From Mycobacterium sp. ACS1612 (lineage in GTDB: Bacteria; Actinomycetota; Actinomycetes; Mycobacteriales; Mycobacteriaceae), in assembly GCF_001667505.1 (NCBI RefSeq), contig NZ_LZHZ01000070.1, positions 1 to 64,000 of the forward strand: 64,000 bases of DNA. Direction: 5' to 3'. Shown here piece after piece: positions 48,776 through 56,899 of the stretch. The notes beneath the pieces were generated by a model. The model searched no databases and was not told the origin of the DNA. It saw only the letters and a program-made list of their open reading frames with translations. Position 1 is the first letter of the stretch; each line of letters opens with the position of its first letter. Position numbers and translations under genes: made by a program.

Positions 48776-49209
48776 TCGAGGCTGGCCAGATACCGCAGGG
48801 CCAGTACGTAGCCCTGCACCCCGAGGCCCACGATGACGCCGGTGGCCACCGCGCTCAGATACGAATGGTGCCGGAATTCCTCGCGGGTATGCACATTGGA
48901 GATGTGCACCTCTATCAGCGGCGCCTTCAGTTCCGCGCACGCATCGCGCAACGCCACCGAAGTGTGCGTCAGCGCCCCCGCGTTCAGCACCACCGGGTCG
49001 CCCGCATCGACTGCGGCATGCACCCACGTCAGCAGGTCGGCTTCGCTATCGCTCTGCCGCACAACGGCTTTCATTCCCAAGCCCTCGGCCTCACGCTCGA
49101 TCAGCGCCACCAGCTCGTTGTGGGTGGTGCTGCCGTACACTTCCGGCTCTCTGCGACCGAGCCGGCCCAGGTTGGGCCCGTTGAGCACCAGCACGGTCTG
49201 AAACTTCAT
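48772..49209 (-). CDS. aroQ: 3-dehydroquinate dehydratase, type II
   Basis: 145 residues, the typical length of the dodecameric type II enzyme. It dehydrates 3-dehydroquinate to 3-dehydroshikimate. Active-site features: LNGPNLGRLGRREPEVYG (catalytic Arg and Tyr of the lid loop), NAGALTHTSVALRDA and EVHISNVHTREEFRHHSY (catalytic His). ATG 49209 overlaps the aroB stop. In M. tuberculosis literature the gene is called aroD or aroQ. A longer frame upstream lies inside aroB. Confidence 0.97.
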   Translation of the reverse strand: MKFQTVLVLNGPNLGRLGRREPEVYGSTTHNELVALIEREAEGLGMKAVVRQSDSEADLLTWVHAAVDAGDPVVLNAGALTHTSVALRDACAELKAPLIEVHISNVHTREEFRHHSYLSAVATGVIVGLGVQGYVLALRYLASLD

Positions 49210-50282
49210 GACGCCACCTCTGCATAGGCGGCCGCCACCAACGACGGATCCGGTCCCTCGAGGCGTCCCGGTTTGGCGAGGCCGTCGAGGACCACGAACC
49301 GCAGCACGCCCGCCCGCGTCTTCTTGTCGCCTGCCATGTATTCGAGCAATTGCGGCAGCGCGTCGGCGTCGTAGCTGACGGGCAGGCCCAGGGAGGCGAG
49401 GATCGACCGGTGCCGATTGGCAGTGTCGTCGTCGAGACGCCCTGCCAGCCTGCCCAATTCGGCGGCGAACACCAGACCCACGGAAACCGCGGCGCCATGC
49501 CGCCACTGATAGCGCTCTCGCCGCTCGATCGCGTGCGCGAGCGTGTGGCCGTAGTTGAGGATCTCGCGCAGCTGCGATTCCTTTTCGTCGGCCGCGACGA
49601 CCTCGGCCTTGACGGCCACCGCGCGCCGGATCAGTTCCGGCAGCACCGTGCCGGACGGGTCGAGCGCAGCCTGCGGGTCGGCCTCGATCAGATCGAGGAT
49701 CACCGGATCGGCGATGAAACCGGCCTTCACGATCTCGGCCATCCCCGCGACGATCTCGTTGCGCGGCAATGTCTCCAACGTGGCCAGGTCGACGAGTACC
49801 GCGGAAGGCTGATGGAACGCGCCGACCAGGTTCTTGCCCGCATCGGTGTTGATGCCAGTCTTACCGCCGACCGCGGCGTCGACCATGCCGAGCAGCGTGG
49901 TCGGCACATGCACGATGTCCACGCCGCGCAGCCAGGTGGCCGCGGCGAAGCCGGCGACGTCGGTGGCCGCTCCCCCGCCGAGACTGACCAGCGCGTCCTT
50001 GCGGCCGATCCCGATGCGGCCCAACACTTCCCAGATGAACCCGACCACCGGCAGTTCCTTGCCGCCTTCGGCGTCCGGGATCTCGATGCGGTGCGCGTCG
50101 ATACCGCTGTCGGACAGCGTCTTTCGAATCGCTTCCGCGGTCTGCGTCAACACCGGCTGGTGCAGGACGGCCACCTTGTGCCTGCCCGCGAGGACTCGCT
50201 CGAGTTCACCGAGTAGGCCGGTTCCGATGATGACGGGATACGGCGGTTCGACGTGGACGTCGACGGTCACCGGCTCAGTCAC
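49206..50282 (-). CDS. aroB: 3-dehydroquinate synthase
   Basis: 358 residues. NAD-dependent conversion of DAHP to 3-dehydroquinate, second step of the shikimate pathway. The NAD-binding SLGGGAATDVAGFAAATWLRG, the PTTLLGMVDAAVGGKTGIN signature, and the metal ligands in NEIVAGMAEIVKAGFI and LNYGHTLAHAIE are present. Overlaps aroK by eight bases upstream and aroQ by four downstream, forming a coupled aroC-aroK-aroB-aroQ unit. Confidence 0.98.
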   Translation of the reverse strand: MTEPVTVDVHVEPPYPVIIGTGLLGELERVLAGRHKVAVLHQPVLTQTAEAIRKTLSDSGIDAHRIEIPDAEGGKELPVVGFIWEVLGRIGIGRKDALVSLGGGAATDVAGFAAATWLRGVDIVHVPTTLLGMVDAAVGGKTGINTDAGKNLVGAFHQPSAVLVDLATLETLPRNEIVAGMAEIVKAGFIADPVILDLIEADPQAALDPSGTVLPELIRRAVAVKAEVVAADEKESQLREILNYGHTLAHAIERRERYQWRHGAAVSVGLVFAAELGRLAGRLDDDTANRHRSILASLGLPVSYDADALPQLLEYMAGDKKTRAGVLRFVVLDGLAKPGRLEGPDPSLVAAAYAEVAS

Positions 50283-50925
50283 GGTGTCCCTTCATGTTTC
50301 GGGCGGCGACGGCCGCGGGCGTTGGCGGGGTGTCATTGCTTGGCTCGGCGGTCAGCGACGACGGTCCACGCCGCCACGGCGGCCGTCGGCGGCGACGACG
50401 CTGTTGGCGTGGCGCGCCAGGATTCTCGAGGCGCTCCACGATGTGACGCACCACCGCGCCCGGGTTGCGGCGATTGGTGTTGACCCGGATGGTGGCGACC
50501 CGCCGGTACAGCGGAACCCGTTGTGTCATCAGGGCTTTGAACTTCTCGCTGCGATCGGGACCTGCGAGCAACGGCCGCACGGTGCTGCCGCCGGTGCGGC
50601 GCACCCCCTCCGCGGCGCTGATCTCCAGATAGATCACCGTGTGTCCGGCCAGGGCTTCCCGCACCCCGGCTGTGGTGACGGCGCCGCCCCCCAACGACAG
50701 CACACCGTCGTGGGTCTGCAGCGCGGACCGGATGACCTCTTCTTCGATGCGCCGGAACTCTTTCTCGCCGTCGGTGGCGAAGATGTCGGCGATAGTGCGG
50801 CCGGTAGTCTCCTCGATCGCCGCGTCGGTGTCCAGCAGTGGCAGGTCCAGCGCCTTGGCCAGCCGACGCCCGATCGTGGACTTGCCCGAACCGGGCAGTC
50901 CGACCAGCACGGCCTTGGGCGCCAT
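50275..50925 (-). CDS. aroK: Shikimate kinase with arginine-rich C-terminal extension
   Basis: 216 residues against about 176 in M. tuberculosis. The kinase part is canonical: P-loop GLPGSGKST, substrate-binding DTDAAIEETTGRTIADIF, GGGAV at residues 79-83 and LLAGPDRSEKF/RVPLYRR lid residues. After residue about 170 comes an unusual tail, QQRRRRRRPPWRRGP followed by a Pro/Ala-rich end. It is basic and likely disordered, and reads into the aroB start. ATG 50925 overlaps the aroC stop by one base. Confidence 0.96.
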   Translation of the reverse strand: MAPKAVLVGLPGSGKSTIGRRLAKALDLPLLDTDAAIEETTGRTIADIFATDGEKEFRRIEEEVIRSALQTHDGVLSLGGGAVTTAGVREALAGHTVIYLEISAAEGVRRTGGSTVRPLLAGPDRSEKFKALMTQRVPLYRRVATIRVNTNRRNPGAVVRHIVERLENPGAPRQQRRRRRRPPWRRGPSSLTAEPSNDTPPTPAAVAARNMKGHRD

Positions 50926-52142
50926 CAGCTCGACGCCTGTGCCGGTTCGGTGGCCGGCTCCCTTTCCGACACCGCACGCAGGTAGGTCTCGATGTTGGCG
51001 CTGGTCTCGGTCAGCGAGTCGCCGCCGAACTTCTCCAGCGCGGCGCGCGCCAGCACCAACGCGACCATGGTCTCGACGACCACACCGGCGGCGGGCACCG
51101 CGCAGACGTCGGACCGCTGATGAATCGCGACGGCCTCCTCGCCGGTGGCCATGTCGACGGTGGCCAGTGCCCGCGGCACCGTGGAGATCGGCTTCATCGC
51201 GGCGCGCACCCGCAGCGGCTGGCCGTTGGTCATGCCGCCCTCCAAGCCGCCGGCCCGGTTCGTCGACCTCATCACGCCGTCGGGTCCCGGGTAGATCTCG
51301 TCGTGCGCGACGCTGCCGCGCCTGCGAGCGGTTTCGAAGCCGTCGCCGATCTCGACGCCCTTGATCGCCTGGATGCCCATCACGGCGCCGGCCAACTGGC
51401 TGTCCAGCCGGTTGTCACCGCTGGTGAACGACCCGAGGCCGACGGGCAGCCCGTGGGCGACCACCTCGACCACGCCGCCGAGCGTGTCGCCGTCCTTCTT
51501 GGCCGCTTCGATCTCGGCGATCATCAGCTTCTCGGCCTCTTTGCCGAACGCCCGGACCGGGCTCGCGTCGATGGCGGCCAGGTCCGACGCCATCGGCGGC
51601 GGCCCGTCGTACGGCTTGGACGCGCCGATCGAGATGACGTGCGACACCACCTCGACACCGAGCGCTTCACGCAGGAATGCGCGCGCGATGGTTCCTGCGG
51701 CCACGCGGGCAGCGGTTTCACGGGCGCTGGCGCGTTCGAGCACGGGGCGGGCGTCGTCGAAGCCGTACTTGAGCATGCCCGCGTAGTCGGCGTGGCCGGG
51801 TCGCGGCCTGGTCAGCGGCGCATTGCGCGCGACGTCGAGTTCGCTCGGGTCGACGGGGTCGGCGGCCATCACGGTTTCCCATTTGGGCCACTCGGTGTTG
51901 CCGATCTCGATCGCCACCGGACCGCCAAGGGTGACCCCGTGGCGCACGCCCGCAAGCATGGTGACCTGGTCTTGTTCGAACTTCATCCGGGCGCCGCGGC
52001 CGTAGCCGAGGCGGCGGCGGGCCAGCTGACCGGCTATGTCGTCGCTCGTGACGTGGACGCCGGCGACCATGCCCTCGACCACGGCGACCAACGCGCGACC
52101 ATGGGATTCACCAGCTGTAGTCCATCGCAACACGCGACCCAT
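50925..52142 (-). CDS. aroC: Chorismate synthase
   Basis: 405 residues from ATG 52142 (MGRVLRWTTAGESHG); a start a few codons later is possible. FMN-dependent conversion of EPSP to chorismate, last shikimate step. Signatures: TAGESHGRALVAVVEGM, RRLGYGRGARM, RPGHADYAGMLKYGFDDARPVLERASARETAARVAAG and STNRAGGLEGGMTNGQPL. Length matches the mycobacterial enzyme (called AroF there). It is followed directly by aroK. Confidence 0.98.
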   Translation of the reverse strand: MGRVLRWTTAGESHGRALVAVVEGMVAGVHVTSDDIAGQLARRRLGYGRGARMKFEQDQVTMLAGVRHGVTLGGPVAIEIGNTEWPKWETVMAADPVDPSELDVARNAPLTRPRPGHADYAGMLKYGFDDARPVLERASARETAARVAAGTIARAFLREALGVEVVSHVISIGASKPYDGPPPMASDLAAIDASPVRAFGKEAEKLMIAEIEAAKKDGDTLGGVVEVVAHGLPVGLGSFTSGDNRLDSQLAGAVMGIQAIKGVEIGDGFETARRRGSVAHDEIYPGPDGVMRSTNRAGGLEGGMTNGQPLRVRAAMKPISTVPRALATVDMATGEEAVAIHQRSDVCAVPAAGVVVETMVALVLARAALEKFGGDSLTETSANIETYLRAVSEREPATEPAQASS

Positions 52143-52170
52143 TTTCGCACGTCGGGCCGCGAGCCCCGAA

Positions 52171-52791
52171 TCAGCCGATCGCCAGGCCCGCCAAGACACG
52201 GCCGATCTCGACGACGGCGTCGCGATGGGCGGACTTCTGGTCGTCGGCACGGGCGACGATCATCGCGGTTTCGCACAGCGCCCCATATAAGAAGTGGGCC
52301 AGTGGGCCGGGCTTGCGCGGCGCGACCCGGCCTGCCTCGGCGGCGCGCGAGATGCCCAGTTCCATCATGTCCAGCAGCGGCGACTCCAGTCGGCGGATCT
52401 GCTCCCAGCCGATCGCAGCGGAGGCGTCGAGCAGCATGATGCGCTGCAGCCCCGGGTCCAGACATTCGTCGAGGAAGGCGCGGCATGCGGCCGCGAACGC
52501 GTCCCACGGATCCTTCTTGCGCCCGTAGGCGACCGCGAGCGGTGTCGCGACGCGCTCGACCTCGCGGCTGAAGACGGCCTCGAACAGTTGCCGCTTGCCT
52601 TCGAAGTGGTGGTAGACCGCACCCTTGGTCACACCGGCCCTGGCCGCCACCGCGTCGAGAGAGGTGGCGTCGAAGCCGTCACGCGCGAACAGCGCGCGGG
52701 CCGCGTCGACGAGCGCGGTGGTGGTCGCCTCGGTCCGCTCGGCCTGCGTTCGTCTCACCGCCTTCGTCGCCACGGCCTGACCATAGTTCAC
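52171..52791 (-). CDS. TetR-family repressor
   Basis: 206 residues from GTG 52791, which overlaps the DUF3237 stop (GTGA); a second GTG at 52773 (ATKAVRRTQ) is possible. The N-terminal helix-turn-helix is typical (TSLDAVAARAGVTKGAVYHHFEGKRQLF), with a ligand-binding all-helical C-terminal domain. It is the last gene of a three-gene unit with DUF3237 and SnoaL-like proteins, and most likely represses its own operon through the inverted repeat at 53648-53689. Confidence 0.9.
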   Translation of the reverse strand: MNYGQAVATKAVRRTQAERTEATTTALVDAARALFARDGFDATSLDAVAARAGVTKGAVYHHFEGKRQLFEAVFSREVERVATPLAVAYGRKKDPWDAFAAACRAFLDECLDPGLQRIMLLDASAAIGWEQIRRLESPLLDMMELGISRAAEAGRVAPRKPGPLAHFLYGALCETAMIVARADDQKSAHRDAVVEIGRVLAGLAIG

Positions 52792-53279
52792 AGCACGTGG
52801 TAGACCCGATAGTCGATGTGGTTCGGCGACAAGATGTTGTAGCCGACCGCAACCAGTTCCGAAAGCCACGCGTACCGGTGGTCGCTGGTTTCAAACGTCG
52901 GCGTGGTGCGGACGTAGGTGTCGGCGAACGGCAGCACTTCGCCGTCGGCAAGCCGTTGCACACCGTCGGTGGGAATCTTGATCACGCCGCGGGATTCGTA
53001 GTGAATCAGCGCGCCGTCATGTGTGCGCAGTGTGGCGCGGACGTCCACCCGCCCGGTGCCGTCCGCGCCGACGATCAACCAGTCGCCGCCGCCGGGCAGC
53101 AGCTCACCGCGCAGCGTGGGCCCTTGGATCGCGCCGCCGCTCGTGATGAACGTCATCCGGGTCCCGACGGGCGTCGGAATCAGTTGCGCGGGTTGCAGAT
53201 CGACGTGCATGTCGAACAGATGCGCCACGGGCAGCGCGGTTACGAGCGGCAGCTGGTCGACCGGCGTCGCGGTGGTCAT
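52788..53279 (-). CDS. DUF3237 family protein
   Basis: 163 residues. A beta-rich, soluble protein with the DUF3237 layout (VAHLFDMHVDLQPAQLIPTPVGTR, FITSGGAIQGPTLRGELLPGGGDWL, DVRATLRTHDGALIHYESRGVI, TFETSDHRYAWLSELVAVG). Function of the family is unknown. Overlaps the SnoaL-like gene upstream and the TetR gene downstream by four bases each. The context suggests metabolism of a small organic compound under TetR control. Confidence 0.88.
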   Translation of the reverse strand: MTTATPVDQLPLVTALPVAHLFDMHVDLQPAQLIPTPVGTRMTFITSGGAIQGPTLRGELLPGGGDWLIVGADGTGRVDVRATLRTHDGALIHYESRGVIKIPTDGVQRLADGEVLPFADTYVRTTPTFETSDHRYAWLSELVAVGYNILSPNHIDYRVYHVL

Positions 53280-53653
53280 GCGGTCACCGCGGCCTGCAGC
53301 TGCATCGCGTCGACGAACGTGTCCTTACGCGCCACCAATCCGTCGGGTGAGACGTTGACGACGTCGAGGCAGTCGAAGCGGATGTCGCCGGAGATCAGCG
53401 CCCAGTCGAGGATCCAGTGGTCCTCGCCGTACAGCACGCGATATGTCTCCCAAGTGAAATCGGGGAACTGCTCGAAGATCTCCGCGAAGGCGGCACGCGC
53501 AGCGTCGCGGCCTCGGACGGGTTCGGCACCCAGGTGGGTCCAGAACTGGGTGTCTTCGGTGTGCAGGGCGACGATCGCGTCGGGATCGCGCGCCGCCCAC
53601 GCGGCGAAGTAGCGCTGCGCGATGGCTTTCAGATCATGCTTGGTAGTTTGCAT
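53276..53653 (-). CDS. SnoaL-like (NTF2-fold) protein
   Basis: 125 residues from ATG 53653. NTF2-like polyketide-cyclase/dehydratase fold: LKAIAQRYFAAWAARDPDAIVALHTEDTQFW, VRGRDAARAAFAEIFEQFPDFTWETYRVL and DWALISGDIRFDCLDVVNVSPDGLVARKD. Family members act as cyclases, isomerases or ligand-binding proteins; the reaction here is not predictable. The start codon itself lies within the left arm of the operator palindrome. Confidence 0.87.
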   Translation of the reverse strand: MQTTKHDLKAIAQRYFAAWAARDPDAIVALHTEDTQFWTHLGAEPVRGRDAARAAFAEIFEQFPDFTWETYRVLYGEDHWILDWALISGDIRFDCLDVVNVSPDGLVARKDTFVDAMQLQAAVTA

Positions 53654-53689
53654 ACCCGCAGTATGTATTAACCTACCGCAGGTATGCAA
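53648..53689. promoter_or_regulatory. Inverted-repeat operator/promoter of the SnoaL-DUF3237-TetR operon
   Basis: Perfect 9-bp arms TTGCATACC and GGTATGCAA separated by 24 bases. Inside are two half-related sites, CATAC-CCGCA-GTATG and CTACCGCAGGTATG. The arrangement, spanning the start codon of the first gene, fits a TetR operator that blocks transcription start. Confidence 0.7.
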
Positions 53690-53982
53690 GTGGACCAGTG
53701 GGCCATACATTCACGACACCACAAAGGGACAGCAGACGGCCTGTGCCAGTGGGCGTTTCCCAACCAGAGGTTGATCCCGGGCCCAACGCACCCAACGTCC
53801 GTCCCAGCAGGGGGATTACGCCGAATTGGACTATTCGGATACGCGTACCACTGCCCCGCTGCACGAGCCCGTGTCGGCGGCTGGTCCTACCGGGCTGCCG
53901 AGCTTCGGCCAAGCCCGCGCCAGCGCCGATCAGCCGCTTCCCGAGGCAGGCGAATCGGCGCGGCCGTCATCGCAGGCGTAGT
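53690..53982. other. Intergenic region without a recognised gene
   Basis: About 290 bp between the operator region and the stop of the prepilin peptidase gene. Open frames exist on both strands but have no credible similarity or ribosome binding site. A small inverted repeat CCGAA/TTCGG at 53821-53838 is the only structure noted. Confidence 0.5.
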
Positions 53983-54414
53983 TCAGAAGACGGCCAAGGC
54001 CGCGGCTGACATCGCGGCGAGGGACATCGAAGGGCCGTGTGGCACCGATCCTCCCGATCGGCACAGCAGCGCTACCGCGGCCAACACCGCGGTCAGCATT
54101 GGAGCGCCGAGCGCCGCCACCAGCCAGACATCCCTGCCGAAGAAGCCTGTCAGCGCCCCGATGCCGATCGCCAGCTTGACATCACCGGCGCCCATCGCGG
54201 TGGGCATCATGACATGCACGACGGCGTAGACCGTGAACAGGGCGACCGCGCCGAGTGCCGCGGCGACACCCCGTCCGTGCAGCGCCGCCGCCGCGAGGAT
54301 GACCACCGCCCCCGGCAGCGTCAGCCAGTTCGGAAGCCGCCTCTGCCGCACGTCGTACACGCTGAGCGCGATCAGCCACGCCACCGCGCCGACACCGGCC
54401 AGCCCCGCCCCCAT
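53983..54414 (-). CDS. A24-family prepilin peptidase (TadV/CpaA-like)
   Basis: 143 residues, four or more membrane helices. The GxGD aspartate-protease motif is present in MGAGDVKLAIGIGAL, and a first conserved Asp in ALSVYDVRQRRLPNWLTLPG. Short form without the methylase domain, as in Tad/Flp systems. It would cleave the leader of type IV-like pilins at the membrane. No pilin or secretion ATPase gene lies nearby, so its partners must be elsewhere. The position among the aro/alaS genes matches Rv2551c (from memory). Confidence 0.88.
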   Translation of the reverse strand: MGAGLAGVGAVAWLIALSVYDVRQRRLPNWLTLPGAVVILAAAALHGRGVAAALGAVALFTVYAVVHVMMPTAMGAGDVKLAIGIGALTGFFGRDVWLVAALGAPMLTAVLAAVALLCRSGGSVPHGPSMSLAAMSAAALAVF

Positions 54415-54437
54415 GCATCGAGGCTAACGTCGGTTCC

Positions 54438-55325
54438 GTGCACCGGCGGTCACCAATTGGTTCAGCACTGCTGGTCGTGGTGGCAGCGGTCAGCCAGGAG
54501 GTCGGCGCGGCGTTCGCGGTGGGTCTGTTCGCGGCGCTGGGCCCCGTCGGGGCGGCGTTCGCACGACTCGTCGTCGCCGGGCTGATCCTTTGCCTGGCAG
54601 TCCGCCCCCGACTGCGGGGCCTCGCCGGCCGCGCGTGGATGTCCGCATCGGCTCTGGCCGCGGCATTGGTGGTGATGAACGTGTCTTTCTACGTCTCACT
54701 CACCCGGATCCCCCTCGGTGTTGCGGTCACCGTCGAAGCCCTTGGTCCACTTGCTCTTTCGGTGATGGTCAGCCGTCGAAAGTCGGCATGGTTGTGGGCG
54801 ATGCTGGCCCTGCTCGGCGTCGCGCTGCTCAGCCTCACCGGGGTCAGGATTGGTCGCCTCGACACCGTAGGACTTGCCTTCGCCGCCGCCGCAGGGGCGA
54901 GCTGGGCCGGCTACATCCTGGCCACCGCCCGTGCGGGTGCCGACTTCCCCAAACTCGACGGACTGGCGGTCGCGACTGCGATCGGCGCGCTCATCATGGC
55001 GCCATTTGCGGTGGTCGTGATCGATCTGGACGCTGCGCTGCGATTGCAGGTGCTGGGGCTGGCGGCGGTCGTCGGGGTGATGTCCTCGGTCATCCCCTAC
55101 TCGCTGGAGCTGATCTCCCTGCGCCGCCTCCCAGCGGAGACATTCGCGATCTTGACTTGCCTGTCACCGGTCGTGGCGGCGGTCGCCGGCTGGCTGGTCC
55201 TGGGACAGCATCTGGCTGTCACCGGCTATGCGGCGATCGTGCTCGTCACTGTTGCCAGCATCGGAGCGGTGCACTCGGCACGAGACCGGTTGGCGCGCAG
55301 CGATACCCGGCTGATCACCGGCTAG
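54438..55325 (+). CDS. EamA/DMT-family transporter (RhtA-like)
   Basis: 295 residues from GTG 54438. Ten hydrophobic helices in two EamA repeats (GPVGAAFARLVVAGLILCLAV; LTRIPLGVAVTVEALGPLALSVM; GLAFAAAAGASWAGYILATARAG; SSVIPYSLELISLRRLPAETFAILTCLSPVVAAVAGWLVLG). Resembles amino-acid exporters such as RhtA; the substrate is inferred only. Divergent from the prepilin peptidase across 23 bp and overlapping the LLM enzyme gene tail to tail by 11 bp. Confidence 0.88.
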   Translation: MHRRSPIGSALLVVVAAVSQEVGAAFAVGLFAALGPVGAAFARLVVAGLILCLAVRPRLRGLAGRAWMSASALAAALVVMNVSFYVSLTRIPLGVAVTVEALGPLALSVMVSRRKSAWLWAMLALLGVALLSLTGVRIGRLDTVGLAFAAAAGASWAGYILATARAGADFPKLDGLAVATAIGALIMAPFAVVVIDLDAALRLQVLGLAAVVGVMSSVIPYSLELISLRRLPAETFAILTCLSPVVAAVAGWLVLGQHLAVTGYAAIVLVTVASIGAVHSARDRLARSDTRLITG

Positions 55326-56091
55326 CTGCCACAGCGCCTGCAGCGTCGAGCAATTCAGCCATCGCCGTCTGCGGCCCGACCGGTTGATAGACGAGGGTGT
55401 CGACTCCCGCGTCGAGATACGGCCTCGCCGACTCTGCAGCCTGCTCCGCGCCACATGCCACGAAAAGCACCGTGCTGAAAGGCGTCCCACGGCCTGCCCG
55501 ACCGGTCGCGACGTGGCCGAGCGCGTCCAGCACGGTAGCCGGGGTGTACCGGGAGTCGAGAACAACTCCTGCAGCTATCTCGCCAGCCAACGCCAGCGTC
55601 TTCGGACCCGTTCCGCCGATCAGCACCGGAATCGGTTGTCGCGGAGGCCAATCAAGCTGCACGTTGGTGAGTCGGACGTATCTCCCTTCGACGGTGACCG
55701 ACCGTCCCGCCAGCAGATCGCTCAGCGCCGCGACGTACTCACGCATCAGCGTCAACGGTGACGCGACGGCGGCGCCTGCCTGTCGCATCCAGTCCTGCAC
55801 TCCGTGCCCTATCCCAATTCGAAGCCTGCCTGGGAACATCGCCTCGAGGGTGGCGATCTCCATGGCCGTGGTCACCACGTTGCGCAGCGGGGCGGGCAAC
55901 ACGCCGAGTCCGACGGTGAGCGTTTCAGACGATGCCAGTGCCGCCGCCGCTGCGGCGATTCCGCCTTGGAGGAAGCAGTCCTCCCACAGCCACAATTCCG
56001 CGACACCGGCACGCTCGGTGGCCGCGGCCGTTTCTAGTAGCGTGTCGGGACGAAAGTCCGGGCGAAAGACGACGCCGATGCGAGCAGTCAC
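55315..56091 (-). CDS. LLM-class flavin-dependent oxidoreductase (possibly F420-dependent)
   Basis: 258 residues of the luciferase-like TIM-barrel family: GVVFRPDFRPDTLLETAAATERAGVAELWLWED, LTVGLGVLPAPLRNVVTTAMEIATLEAMFPGRLRIGIGHGVQDW and IPVLIGGTGPKTLALAGEIAAGVVL. In mycobacteria most members use F420, but FMN cannot be excluded. Shorter than the usual 300 or more residues. It lies 10 bp downstream of aroE and is probably co-transcribed; a role in aromatic amino-acid synthesis is not implied. Confidence 0.87.
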   Translation of the reverse strand: MTARIGVVFRPDFRPDTLLETAAATERAGVAELWLWEDCFLQGGIAAAAAALASSETLTVGLGVLPAPLRNVVTTAMEIATLEAMFPGRLRIGIGHGVQDWMRQAGAAVASPLTLMREYVAALSDLLAGRSVTVEGRYVRLTNVQLDWPPRQPIPVLIGGTGPKTLALAGEIAAGVVLDSRYTPATVLDALGHVATGRAGRGTPFSTVLFVACGAEQAAESARPYLDAGVDTLVYQPVGPQTAMAELLDAAGAVAASR

Positions 56092-56101
56092 GCAACCGAC
56101 A

Positions 56102-56899
56102 CTACTGTTCGGTGAGCGCCGCCCTCATCGCTTCGACCGGCGCTGGCAGACCGGTGAACTGCTCGACCTGAGCAAACGCCTGGTGCAGTAGCATCTGCAA
56201 CCCCCCGACGATCCGGCCGCCCGCGGTTTCGACCGCCGTCGCCAACGGAGTCGGCCACGGGTCGTAGATCGCGTCGAGCAGCACCGGCGTCGCGACGGTC
56301 TCCGCGTACGCTGCCGCCACGTCGGCCGGGATGGTGCTGACGACGACGTCGGCCACCACCGTCGTCCCGAGTGCTGCCCAGCGGATGTCGACGCCCACCT
56401 TCGACCCGAGGGCCAGCAGCGGCGCCGCCTTCGCCTCGCTGCGCGACACCACCGAAATACGTTGCACGCCAAGCTCGGCGAGGCCGACGACGACGGCGGG
56501 CGCGGTGCCGCCCGAACCCAGCACCGCGGCGTCGCCACTCACCGGCCCCAGTGCGCCCTTCACGCCATCGACGTCGGTGTTGTCGGCCCGCCATCCCGCA
56601 TCCGTCCGCACCAGCGTGTTGGCCGAGCCGACGAGTTCGGCGCGCGCAGTGCGTTCGTCGGCGAACCGCAGTGCTGCGAATTTACCGGGCATCGTGACCG
56701 AGAGGCCAACCCATTCCGGACCGAAATCGGCCACCAGCGACGGCAATTGGTCGGCCGTGCATTCGATGCGGTCGTAGGTCCAGTCCGTCAGCCCCAATGC
56801 GCGGTAGGCGGCCAGGTGCAGTTGCGGTGACCGCGAATGCGCGATCGGCGATCCGAGGACCGCGGCCTTGCGGGCCCTATCTGGCGGAGTCGAGGACAC
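56102..56899 (-). CDS. aroE: Shikimate dehydrogenase
   Basis: 265 residues from GTG 56899. NADP-dependent reduction of 3-dehydroshikimate. Substrate-binding SPIAHSRSP, catalytic Lys in VTMPGKFAAL and Asp in NTDVDGV, and nucleotide-binding GSGGTAPAVVVGLAELG. The first 23 bases lie inside the end of mltG. With aroQ, aroB, aroK and aroC nearby, five shikimate genes lie in this window. Confidence 0.95.
   Translation of the reverse strand: MSSTPPDRARKAAVLGSPIAHSRSPQLHLAAYRALGLTDWTYDRIECTADQLPSLVADFGPEWVGLSVTMPGKFAALRFADERTARAELVGSANTLVRTDAGWRADNTDVDGVKGALGPVSGDAAVLGSGGTAPAVVVGLAELGVQRISVVSRSEAKAAPLLALGSKVGVDIRWAALGTTVVADVVVSTIPADVAAAYAETVATPVLLDAIYDPWPTPLATAVETAGGRIVGGLQMLLHQAFAQVEQFTGLPAPVEAMRAALTEQ

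Noticed and set aside
53673..53912. 79-codon minus-strand open frame after the SnoaL operator
   Set aside because: No ribosome binding site, runs through the operator palindrome, composition is that of a chance frame.
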